NCBI GenBank assembly: GCA_013376735.1
Contig: VINJ01000001.1
Location: 1,984,001-2,048,000 of the forward strand
Source of the DNA: a bacterium Scap17
GTDB lineage: Bacteria; Pseudomonadota; Gammaproteobacteria; Pseudomonadales; Halomonadaceae
Length of the DNA: 64,000 nucleotides
Direction: 5' to 3'
Part shown: positions 1-12,000 of the stretch, piece after piece
Layout: each line of letters opens with the position of its first letter
How positions within the stretch are numbered: the stretch's first letter is position 1
The notes under the pieces: generated by a model
Databases searched by the model: none
What the model was told of the DNA's origin: nothing
What the model saw: only the letters and a program-made list of their open reading frames with translations
Translations under genes and position numbers: made by a program

Positions 1-3000
1 GAGGAAATCGTCGCTCAGCTTGGTCGCCGTATCGGTCACGGCGGCCACATTCTCATTTCCCGCATCGTCCGTCACGGTCATGGTCACGGTCAGCAGTCCC
101 TCTGCCAGACTGGTGAGATCGACGCCTGACACAGTCACTTCGCCCGCCGCCGAGACAGTGATGTTCTCGGTCGGGACGGTGACAGAGCCATTGTCGGTAT
201 CTGTGATCACGATCGTGAGATTGCTGCTGGTCAAGCCAGCTTCGACAGTGCCTTCGAATGTCACATCTGTCGCTTCTGCAGCGTTGAGGTCATCCCCATC
301 AGCGTCCGTAAAGTTGATGACGCTCTCTGACGGAGCAGTCGTATCGATGACGATGTCTTGACTCTCGATGGCGCCATCGTTGCCGGCGGCGTCCTGCACC
401 TTGAGCTGCACGGTGGCAGAGGTGGTGAGGTCGGTATCTACGTAGCTAACGGCAGTACCGGTCACGCTGTCGGTGATGTCTACCCAAGTGGTGCCATTGG
501 TGCTGTAGAGCAGAGTTTCCCCGGTGGCGAGCTCGGTACTTAGCGTAGCGGTAACGGTCAGACCATCATCGTCATTGGTGATGAAATCATCGGCTGCGAG
601 GCCAGTATCATCACTGATGGAGTCGATGGTGATAGTCGTTGTGGGGGCAGTGGCATCTATGGTCACTGTACCCAGATTGACTTCATTGCTGACGTTGCCT
701 GCGGCGTCAGTAATGACAGCTGAGGCGTTGTAGCTACTGCCATCGGTCAACGTGTCAGCCGGGATGGTCACAGCCACAGTGCCTGCGTCGATATCCGTTT
801 CATCCAGCTCCACATCAGCAGTAATCACATTGTCCGCATCATCTGTGTCAACCAAGGTGACCGTGGCCGTATCCCCTGCGACGGTATCCGCACTGAGCGC
901 GACCTCGGCTTGCAGCCCATCTGCCAGCTCATCGATATTTACGCCATTGAGGGCTTCACCAATCACTAGTGACGGAGGTGCGCCCGGCGCCGTGTTATCA
1001 ACCGTCACAGCGCCCAGGTTCACGGCGTCGCTGACGTTGCCGGCCACATCGGTCTGACGGACCTGCACAACGCCATCGGCATAGCTGCCTTCGGCGAGGG
1101 TGAAGGTGGTGCCAGTGCCATCGATCCAGGTGCTGCCGCCGTCGAGGGAGTACTCCCAGGTCGCGCCAGTCTCGAGGCCACTGATGGTGACCTCACCATT
1201 GCTGGTGATGCCGTCGGCATCGAGCGTGTCGGTGGTCAACGCGAGGGCCGGATCAGCGATGGTGGCATCGATCGTCACCGCGCCGAGACTGGCCTCATTG
1301 CTGACGTTGCCGGCGACATCGGTCTGACGAATCTGCACAACACCATCGGCATAGACACCTTCCTCCAGTGTGAAGGTGGTACCGGTGCCAGCATCCCAGG
1401 TGCTGCCCCCGTCGAGGGAATACTCCCAGGTCGCGTCGATCTCGAGGCCACTGACGGTGACCTCACCATTGCTGGTGATGCCGTCGGCATCAAGCGTGTC
1501 GGTGGTCAGCGCGAGGGCCGGAGCGTCAGGCACCGTGAGATCACTGGTGGTGGTACCGTCGGTCTCGAACGTATTGCCCGCCACATCGGTCACGGTCATC
1601 GAGACGGTGAGGGTGCCCTCAGTGAGCCCGGAAGTTGCGGTGCTCAGGTCCAGACCGGTAACGGACAGATTGCCGGCACCGTCGACCGTGATATCAGTCG
1701 TGGCGACGGTGATCTCGTTGGCTGGATCGGCGCTGTCAGTGATGGTGATCACGACATTGCTGCTGTCGAGACCGGCCTCGATGCTGCCAGTCAGGTCGAC
1801 GGCGCTGATGTCTGCAAGATTGAGCAAGCCATCGTCACCGTCGACGAAGGCGATGCTGCCCGTCGGGGCGGTCGCATCGATCGTCACTGCGCCGAGGCTG
1901 GCCTCATTGCTGACGTTGCCGGCCACATCGATCTGACGAATCTGCACAACGCCATCGGCATAGCTGCCTTCAGCGAGGGTGAAGGTGGTACCGGTGCCAG
2001 CATCCCAGGTGCTGCCGCCGTCGAGGGAATATTCCCAGGTCGCGTCGGTCTCGAGGCCACTGACGGTGACCTCGCCATTGCTGGTGATGCCGTCGTCGGT
2101 GACGTTGGTGTCGTTGGTGAGCGCAAGGCTCGGAGCGTCAGGCACCGTGAGGTCACTGGTGGTGGTGCCGTCGGTCTCGAACGTATTGCCCGCCACATCG
2201 GTCACGGTCATCGAGACGGTGAGGGCACCCTCAGTGAGCCCGGAAGTTGCGGTGCTCAGGTCCAGACCGGTGACGGACAGATTGCCGTCACCGTCGACCG
2301 TGATATCAGCCGTGGCGACGGTGATCTCGTTGGCTGGATCGGCGCTGTCAGTGATGGTGATCACGACATTGCTGCTGTCGAGACCGGCCTCGATGCTGCC
2401 AGTCAGGTCGACGGCGCTGATGTCTGCCAGATTGAGCAGGCCATCGTCACCATCGACGAAGGCGATGCTGCCCGTCGGGGCGGTCGCATCGATCGTCACC
2501 GCACCCAGGTTCACGGCGTCGCTGACGTTGCCGGCCACATCGGTCTGACGGACCTGCACAACGCCATCGGCATAGCTGCCTTCAGCGAGGGTGAAGGTGG
2601 TGCCGGTGCCAGCATCCCAGGTGCTGCCGCCGTCGAGGGAATACTCCCAGATCGCGTCGGTCTCGAGGCCACTGACGGTGACCTCGCCATTGCTGGTGAT
2701 GCCGTCGGCATCGAGCGTGTCGGTGGTCAGCGCGAGGGCCGGAGCGTCAGGCACCGTGAGGTCACTGGTGGTGGTGTCGTCAGTCTCGAACGTATTTCCC
2801 GCCACATCGGTCACGGTCATCGAGACGGTGAGGGTGCCCTCAGTGAGCCCGGAAGTTGCGGTGCTCAGGTCCAGACCGGTAACGGACAGATTGCCGTCAC
2901 CGTCGACCGTGATATCAGTCGTGGCGACGGTGATCTCGTTGGCCGGATCGGCGCTGTCAGTGATGGTGATCACGACATTGCTGCTGTCGAGGCCGGCCTC

Positions 3001-6000
3001 GATGCTGCCAGTCAGGTCGACGGCGCTGATGTCTGCCAGATTGAGCAGGCCATCGTCACCATCGACGAAGGCGATGCTGCCCGTCGGGGCGGTCGCATCG
3101 ATCGTCACGGCACCCAGGTTCACGGCGTCGCTGACGTTGCCGGCCACATCGGTCTGACGGACCTGCACAACGCCATCGGCATAGCTGCCTTCAGCGAGGG
3201 TGAAGGTGGTGCCGGTGCCAGCATCCCAGGTGCTGCCGCCGTCGAGGGAATACTCCCAGATCGCGTCGGTCTCGAGGCCACTGACGGTGACCTCGCCATT
3301 GCTGGTGATGCCGTCGGCATCGAGCGTGTCGGTGGTCAGCGCGAGGGCCGGAGCGTCAGGCACCGTGAGGTCACTGGTGGTGGTGTCGTCAGTCTCGAAC
3401 GTATTTCCCGCCACATCGGTCACGGTCATCGAGACGGTGAGGGTGCCCTCAGTGAGCCCGGAAGTTGCGGTGCTCAGGTCCAGACCGGTAACGGACAGAT
3501 TGCCGTCACCGTCGACCGTGATATCAGTCGTGGCGACGGTGATCTCGTTGGCCGGATCGGCGCTGTCAGTGATGGTGATCACGACATTGCTGCTGTCGAG
3601 GCCGGCCTCGATGCTGCCAGTCAGGTCGACGGCGCTGATGTCTGCCAGATTGAGCAGGCCATCGTCACCATCGACGAAGGCGATGCTGCCCGTCGGGGCG
3701 GTCGCATCGATCGTCACCGCTCCGAGACTGGCCTCATTGCTGACATTGCCGGCGACATCGGTCTGACGGACCTGCACAACGCCATCGGCATAGCTGCCTT
3801 CGGCGAGGGTGAAGGTGGTGCCGGTGCCATCGATCCAGGTGCTGCTGCCGTCGAGGGAATACTCCCAGGTCGCGTCGGTCTCGAGGCCACTGACGGTGAC
3901 CTCGCCATTGCTGGTGATGCCGTCGGCATCGAGCGTGTCGGTGGTCAGCGCGAGGCTCGGAGCGTCAGGCGCCGTGAGATCACTGGTGGTGGTGCCGTCA
4001 GTCTCGAACGTATTGCCCGCCACATCGGTCACGGTCATCGAGACGGTGAGGGCACCCTCAGTGAGCCCGGAAGTTGCGGTGCTCAGGTCCAGACCGGTGA
4101 CGGACAGATTGCCGTCACCGTCGACCGTGATGTCAGTCGTGGCGACGCTGATCTCGTTGGCCGGATCGGCGCTGTCAGTGATGGTGATCACGACATTGCT
4201 GCTGTCGAGACCGGCCTCGATGCTGCCAGTCAGGTCGACGGCGCTGATGTCTGCCAGATTGAGCAGGCCATCGTCACCATCGACGAAGGCGATGCTGCCC
4301 GTCGGGGCGGTCGCATCGATCGTCACCGCTCCGAGACTGGCCTCATTGCTGACATTGCCGGCGACATCGGTCTGACGGACCTGCACAACGCCATCGGCAT
4401 AGCTGCCTTCGGCGAGGGTGAAGGTGGTGCCGGTGCCATCGATCCAGGTGCTGCTGCCGTCGAGGGAATACTCCCAGGTCGCGTCGGTCTCGAGGCCACT
4501 GACGGTGACCTCGCCATTGCTGGTGATGCCGTCGGCATCGAGCGTGTCGGTGGTCAGCGCGAGGCTCGGAGCGTCAGGCGCCGTGAGATCACTGGTGGTG
4601 GTGCCGTCAGTCTCGAACGTATTGCCCGCCACATCGGTCACGGTCATCGAGACGGTGAGGGCACCCTCAGTGAGCCCGGAAGTTGCGGTGCTCAGGTCCA
4701 GACCGGTGACGGACAGATTGCCGTCACCGTCGACCGTGATATCAGCCGTGGCGACGGTGATCTCGTTGGCTGGATCGGCGCTGTCAGTGATGGTGATCAC
4801 GACATTGCTGCTGTCGAGACCGGCCTCGATGCTGCCAGTCAGGTCGACGGCGCTGATGTCTGCAAGATTGAGCAAGCCATCGTCACCGTCGACGAAGGCG
4901 ATGCTGCCCGTCGGGGCGGTCGCATCGATCGTCACTGCGCCGAGGCTGGCCTCATTGCTGACGTTGCCGGCCACATCGGTCTGACGGACCTGCACAACGC
5001 CATCGGCATAGCTGCCTTCAGCGAGGGTGAAGGTGGTGCCGGTGCCAGCATCCCAGGTGCTACCGCCGTCGAGGGAATACTCCCAGGTCGCGTCGGTCTC
5101 GAGGCCACTGACGGTGACCTCACCATTGCTGGTGATGCCGTCGGCATCGAGCGTGTCGGTGGTCAGCGCGAGGGCCGGATCGGCGATGGAGGTATCGACC
5201 GTCACCGCACCGAGGCTGGCCTCATTGCTGACGTTGCCGGCCACATCGGTCTGACGGACCTGCACAACACTATCGGCATAGACACCTTCCTCCAGTGTGA
5301 AGGTGGTACCGGTGCCTGCATTCCAGGTGCTGCCGCTGTCGAGGGAATACTGCCAGGTCGCGTCAGTCTCGAGGCCACTGATGGTGACCTCACCATTGCT
5401 GGTGATGCCGTCGGCATCGAGCGTGTCGGTGGTCAACGCGAGGGCCGGAGCGTCAGGCACCGTGAGGTCACTGGTGGTGGTGCCGTCGGTCTCGAACGTA
5501 TTGCCCGCCACATCGGTCACGGTCATCGAGACGGTGAGGGCGCCCTCAGTGAGCCCGGAAGTTGCGGTGCTCAGGTCCAGACCGGTAACGGACAGATTGC
5601 CGTCACCGTCGACCGTGATATCAGTCGTGGCGACGGTGATCTCGTTGGCTGGATCGGCGCTGTCAGTGATGGTGATCACGACATTGCTGCTGTCGAGGCC
5701 GGCCTCGATGCTGCCAGTCAGATCGACGGCGCTGATGTCTGCCAGATTGAGCAGGCCATCGTCACCATCGACGAAGGCGATGCTGCTCGTCGGGGCGGTC
5801 GCATCGATCGTCACCGCACCCAGGTTCACGGCGTCGCTGACGTTGCCGGCCACATCGGTCTGACGGACCTGCACAACGCCATCGGCATAGCTGCCTTCAG
5901 CGAGGGTGAAGGTGGTGCCGGTGCCAGCATCCCAGGTGCTGCCGCCGTCGAGGGAATACTCCCAGATCGCGTCGGTCTCGAGGCCACTGACGGTGACCTC

Positions 6001-9000
6001 GCCATTGCTGGTGATGCCGTCGGCATCGAGCGTGTCGGTGGTCAGCGCGAGGGCCGGAGCGTCAGGCACCGTGAGGTCACTGGTGGTGGTGTCGTCAGTC
6101 TCGAACGTATTTCCCGCCACATCGGTCACGGTCATCGAGACGGTGAGGGTGCCCTCAGTGAGCCCGGAAGTTGCGGTGCTCAGGTCCAGACCGGTAACGG
6201 ACAGATTGCCGTCACCGTCGACCGTGATATCAGTCGTGGCGACGGTGATCTCGTTGGCTGGATCGGCGCTGTCAGTGATGGTGATCACGACATTGCTGCT
6301 GTCGAGGCCGGCCTCGATGCTGCCAGTCAGATCGACGGCGCTGATGTCTGCCAGATTGAGCAGGCCATCGTCACCATCGACGAAGGCGATGCTGCTCGTC
6401 GGGGCGGTCGCATCGATCGTCACCGCACCCAGGTTCACGGCGTCGCTGACGTTGCCGGCCACATCGGTCTGACGGACCTGCACAACGCCATCGGCATAGC
6501 TGCCTTCAGCGAGGGTGAAGGTGGTGCCGGTGCCAGCATCCCAGGTGCTGCCGCCGTCGAGGGAATACTCCCAGATCGCGTCGGTCTCGAGGCCACTGAC
6601 GGTGACCTCGCCATTGCTGGTGATGCCGTCGGCATCGAGCGTGTCGGTGGTCAGCGCGAGGGCCGGAGCGTCAGGCACCGTGAGGTCACTGGTGGTGGTG
6701 TCGTCAGTCTCGAACGTATTTCCCGCCACATCGGTCACGGTCATCGAGACGGTGAGGGTGCCCTCAGTGAGCCCGGAAGTTGCGGTGCTCAGGTCCAGAC
6801 CGGTAACGGACAGATTGCCGTCACCGTCGACCGTGATATCAGTCGTGGCGACGGTGATCTCGTTGGCTGGATCGGCGCTGTCAGTGATGGTGATCACGAC
6901 ATTGCTGCTGTCGAGGCCGGCCTCGATGCTGCCAGTCAGATCGACGGCGCTGATGTCTGCCAGATTGAGCAGGCCATCGTCACCATCGACGAAGGCGATG
7001 CTGCTCGTCGGGGCGGTCGCATCGATCGTCACCGCACCCAGGTTCACGGCGTCGCTGACGTTGCCGGCCACGTCGGTCTGACGGACCTGCACAACGCCAT
7101 CGGCATAGCTGCCTTCAGCGAGGGTGAAGGTGGTACCGGTGCCAGCATCCCAGGTGCTGCCGCCGTCGAGGGAATACTCCCAGATCGCGTCGGTCTCGAG
7201 GCCACTGACGGTGGCCTCACCATTGCTGGTGATGCCGTCGTCGGTGATGTTGGTGTCGTTGGTCAGCGCGAGGGCCGGAGCGTCAGGCACCGTGAGGTCA
7301 CTGGTGGTGGTGTCGTCAGTCTCGAACGTATTGCCCGCCACATCGGTCACGGTCATCGAGACGGTGAGGGCGCCCTCAGTGAGCCCGGAAGTTGCGGTGC
7401 TCAGGTCCAGACCGGTAACGGACAGATTGCCGTCACCGTCGACCGTGATATCAGTCGTGGCGACGGTGATCTCGTTGGCTGGATCGGCGCTGTCAGTGAT
7501 GGTGATCACGACATTGCTGCTGTCGAGGCCGGCCTCGATGCTGCCAGTCAGATCGACGGCGCTGATGTCTGCCAGATTGAGCAGGCCATCGTCACCATCG
7601 ACGAAGGCGATGCTGCTCGTCGGGGCGGTCGCATCGATCGTCACCGCACCCAGGTTCACGGCGTCGCTGACGTTGCCGGCCACATCGGTCTGACGGACCT
7701 GCACAACGCCATCGGCATAGCTGCCTTCAGCGAGGGTGAAGGTGGTGCCGGTGCCAGCATCCCAGGTGCTGCCGCCGTCGAGGGAATACTCCCAGATCGC
7801 GTCGGTCTCGAGGCCACTGACGGTGACCTCGCCATTGCTGGTGATGCCGTCGGCATCGAGCGTGTCGGTGGTCAGCGCGAGGGCCGGAGCGTCAGGCACC
7901 GTGAGGTCACTGGTGGTGGTGTCGTCAGTCTCGAACGTATTTCCCGCCACATCGGTCACGGTCATCGAGACGGTGAGGGTGCCCTCAGTGAGCCCGGAAG
8001 TTGCGGTGCTCAGGTCCAGACCGGTAACGGACAGATTGCCGTCACCGTCGACCGTGATATCAGTCGTGGCGACGGTGATCTCGTTGGCCGGATCGGCGCT
8101 GTCAGTGATGGTGATCACGACATTGCTGCTGTCGAGGCCGGCCTCGATGCTGCCAGTCAGGTCGACGGCGCTGATGTCTGCCAGATTGAGCAGGCCATCG
8201 TCACCATCGACGAAGGCGATGCTGCCCGTCGGGGCGGTCGCATCGATCGTCACGGCACCCAGGTTCACGGCGTCGCTGACGTTGCCGGCCACATCGGTCT
8301 GACGGACCTGCACAACGCCATCGGCATAGCTGCCTTCAGCGAGGGTGAAGGTGGTGCCGGTGCCAGCATCCCAGGTGCTGCCGCCGTCGAGGGAATACTC
8401 CCAGATCGCGTCGGTCTCGAGGCCACTGACGGTGACCTCGCCATTGCTGGTGATGCCGTCGGCATCGAGCGTGTCGGTGGTCAGCGCGAGGGCCGGAGCG
8501 TCAGGCACCGTGAGGTCACTGGTGGTGGTGTCGTCAGTCTCGAACGTATTTCCCGCCACATCGGTCACGGTCATCGAGACGGTGAGGGTGCCCTCAGTGA
8601 GCCCGGAAGTTGCGGTGCTCAGGTCCAGACCGGTAACGGACAGATTGCCGTCACCGTCGACCGTGATATCAGTCGTGGCGACGGTGATCTCGTTGGCCGG
8701 ATCGGCGCTGTCAGTGATGGTGATCACGACATTGCTGCTGTCGAGGCCGGCCTCGATGCTGCCAGTCAGGTCGACGGCGCTGATGTCTGCCAGATTGAGC
8801 AGGCCATCGTCACCATCGACGAAGGCGATGCTGCCCGTCGGGGCGGTCGCATCGATCGTCACGGCACCCAGGTTCACGGCGTCGCTGACGTTGCCGGCCA
8901 CATCGGTCTGACGGACCTGCACAACGCCATCGGCATAGCTGCCTTCAGCGAGGGTGAAGGTGGTGCCGGTGCCAGCATCCCAGGTGCTGCCGCCGTCGAG

Positions 9001-12000
9001 GGAATACTCCCAGATCGCGTCGGTCTCGAGGCCACTGACGGTGACCTCACCATTGCTGGTGATGCCATCGGCATCGAGCGTGTCGGTGGTCAGCGCGAGG
9101 GCCGGATCGGCGATGGAGGTATCAATCGTCACCGCGCCGAGGCTGGCCTCATTGCTGACGTTGCCGGCCACATCGGTCTGACGGACCTGCACAACGCCAT
9201 CGGCATAGCTGCCTTCAGCGAGGGTGAAGGTGGTGCCGGTGCCAGCATCCCAGGTGCTGCCGCCGTCGAGGGAATACTCCCAGATCGCGTCGGTCTCGAG
9301 GCCACTGACGGTGACCTCGCCATTGCTGGTGATGCCGTCGTCGGTGATGTTGGTGTCGTTGGTGAGCGCGAGGCTCGGAGCGTCAGGCGCCGTGAGATCA
9401 CTGGTGGTGGTGCCGTCGGTCTCGAACGTATTGCCCGCCACATCGGTCACGGTCATCGAGACGGTGAGGGCGCCCTCAGTGAGCCCGGAAGTTGCGGTGC
9501 TCAGGTCCAGACCGGTGACGGACAGATTGCCGTCACCGTCGACCGTGATGTCAGTCGTGGCGACGGTGATCTCGTTGGCCGGATCGGCGCTGTCAGTGAT
9601 GGTGATCACGACATTGCTGCTGTCGAGGCCGGCCTCGATGCTGCCAGTCAGGTCGACGGCGCTGATGTCTGCCAGATTGAGCAGGCCATCGTCACCATCG
9701 ACGAAGGCGATGCTGCCCGTCGGGGCGGTCGCATCGATCGTCACCGCTCCGAGACTGGCCTCATTGCTGACATTGCCGGCGACATCGGCCTGACGGACCT
9801 GCACAACGCCATCGGCATAGCTGCCTTCGGCGAGGGTGAAGGTGGTGCCGGTGCCATCGATCCAGGTGCTGCTGCCGTCGAGGGAATACTCCCAGGTCGC
9901 GTCGGTCTCGAGGCCACTGACGGTGACCTCGCCATTGCTGGTGATGCCGTCGGCATCGAGCGTGTCGGTGGTCAGCGCGAGGCTCGGAGCGTCAGGCGCC
10001 GTGAGATCACTGGTGGTGGTGCCGTCAGTCTCGAACGTATTGCCCGCCACATCGGTCACGGTCATCGAGACGGTGAGGGCACCCTCAGTGAGCCCGGAAG
10101 TTGCGGTGCTCAGGTCCAGACCGGTGACGGACAGATTGCCGTCACCGTCGACCGTGATGTCAGTCGTGGCGACGCTGATCTCGTTGGCCGGATCGGCGCT
10201 GTCAGTGATGGTGATCACGACATTGCTGCTGTCGAGACCGCTCTCGATGCTGCCAGTCAGGTCGACGGCGCTGATGTCTGCAAGATTGAGCAGGCCATCA
10301 TCACCATCGACGAAGGCGATGCTGCCCGTTGGGGCGGTCGCATCGATCGTTACGGCATCCAGGTTCACGGCGTCGCTGACGTTGCCGGCCACATCGGTCT
10401 GACGGATCTGCACAACACTATCGGCATAGACACCTTCCTCCAGTGTGAAGGTGGTACCGGTGCCAGCATTCCAGGTGCTACCGCTGTCGAGGGAATACTG
10501 CCAGGTCGCGTCGGTCTCGAGGCCATTGACGGTGACCTCGCCATTACTTGTGATGCCGTCGGCATCCGTTCCGGTATCGTTGGACAATGCCAAGGCCGGA
10601 CTGGTGGGCACAGTAGTGTCGACGGTGAGGGTGAACTCGCTAGAGGCTGCACTCTTGTTGCCAGCTTCGTCGGTCGCGGTGACACTGAAGACGTGGACGC
10701 CATCGGCGAGATCAGTGCTCGGGGTATAGCTCCAGGCGCCATTGGTATCCGCCGTCACGCTATCAACGACTTCGCCGTTGTGGGTGATGGTGACGGTGCT
10801 GCCGGCTTCCGCGCTGCCGGTCAGCGTCGGCGTCGCGTCATTGGTGCTGTCGCCGGAGGCGAGGGCACCGGTATCGGCTGGCACGTCGTCGGTCGCGGAG
10901 GTGATGGGCGGGGTGTTCGGTGCGGTAACGTCAGCGTCTTCCGGCACCACCAGGGCGCCGGAGACCGGGCTTTCGTTACCCGCGGCATCAGTGACAGTGG
11001 CGGTCAGCTCAGCGCCGGCTTCCTGCTTCGGAGACAGCGTGATGCTGAACGTGCCGTCATCGGCCACAGTGCCGGTGCCCAGCAGGTCGCCATCACCATT
11101 GGTGATTTCGACGGTGCCACCGGCCTCTGCGCTGCCATTGGCCGTCTCGCCATCGGTCTCGCTCAGAACCGGCGCATCCGGGGCGACAGTGTCGACGGTG
11201 AGGGTGAACTCGCCGGACGGCGCACTTTCGTTGCCGGCGGCATCGGTCGCGGTAACGCTGAAGACGTGATCATCGTCGGTGAGATCAGTCCTCGGGGTAT
11301 AGCTCCAGGCGCCATTGGTATCCGCCGTCACGCTATCAACGACTTCGCCGTTGTGGGTGATGGTGACGGTGCTGCCGGCTTCGGCGCTGCCGGTCAGCGT
11401 TGGCGTCGCGTCATTGGTGCTGTCGCCGGAGGCGAGGGTACCGGTATCGGCTGGTACATCGTCGGCCGCCGAGGTGATGGTCGGCGTGTTCGGCGCGGTA
11501 ACGTCAGCATCGACCGGCACATCGAGTGTCGCGGACGCTGCGCTTTCATTGCCGGCCGCATCGGTTGCCGTGGCTGTCAGAGTGCTGCCAGCTTCCTGCT
11601 CCGGTGAGAGCTCAACGGAGAAGTTGCCTTCTGCATCGACGACCGCGGCACCCACCACATCATCGTTGGCATTGGTGATCTCGACCGTGGTGCCCGCTTC
11701 ACCGGTTCCGGCGACGGTGGTGCCATCGGTCTCGGACAGGACTGGCGCATCCGGCGCAGCAGTATCGACGGTGAGGGTGAACTCGCCAGAGGCTGCACTC
11801 TCGTTGCCGGCGGCATCGGTCGCGGTAACGCTGAAGACGTGATCACCGTCGGTGAGATCAGTGCTCGGGGTATAGCTCCAGCTGCCATTGGCATCTGCCG
11901 TCACGCTATCAACGACTTCGCCGTTGTGGGTGATGGTGACGGTGCTGCCGGCTTCGGCGCTGCCGGTCAGCGTCGGCGTCGCGTCATTGGTGCTGTCGCC

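Noticed and set aside
1-10617. Regular repeats that could suggest a CRISPR or satellite
   Set aside because: The period is 203 codons with an intact reading frame throughout and no spacer-like unique parts.
1370-10729. Many plus-strand frames of about 188 codons, evenly spaced
   Set aside because: They are antisense to the adhesin repeats and recur only because the repeats do. They have no ribosome sites and end at the same point of each repeat; the minus frame is open for the whole 14 kb.
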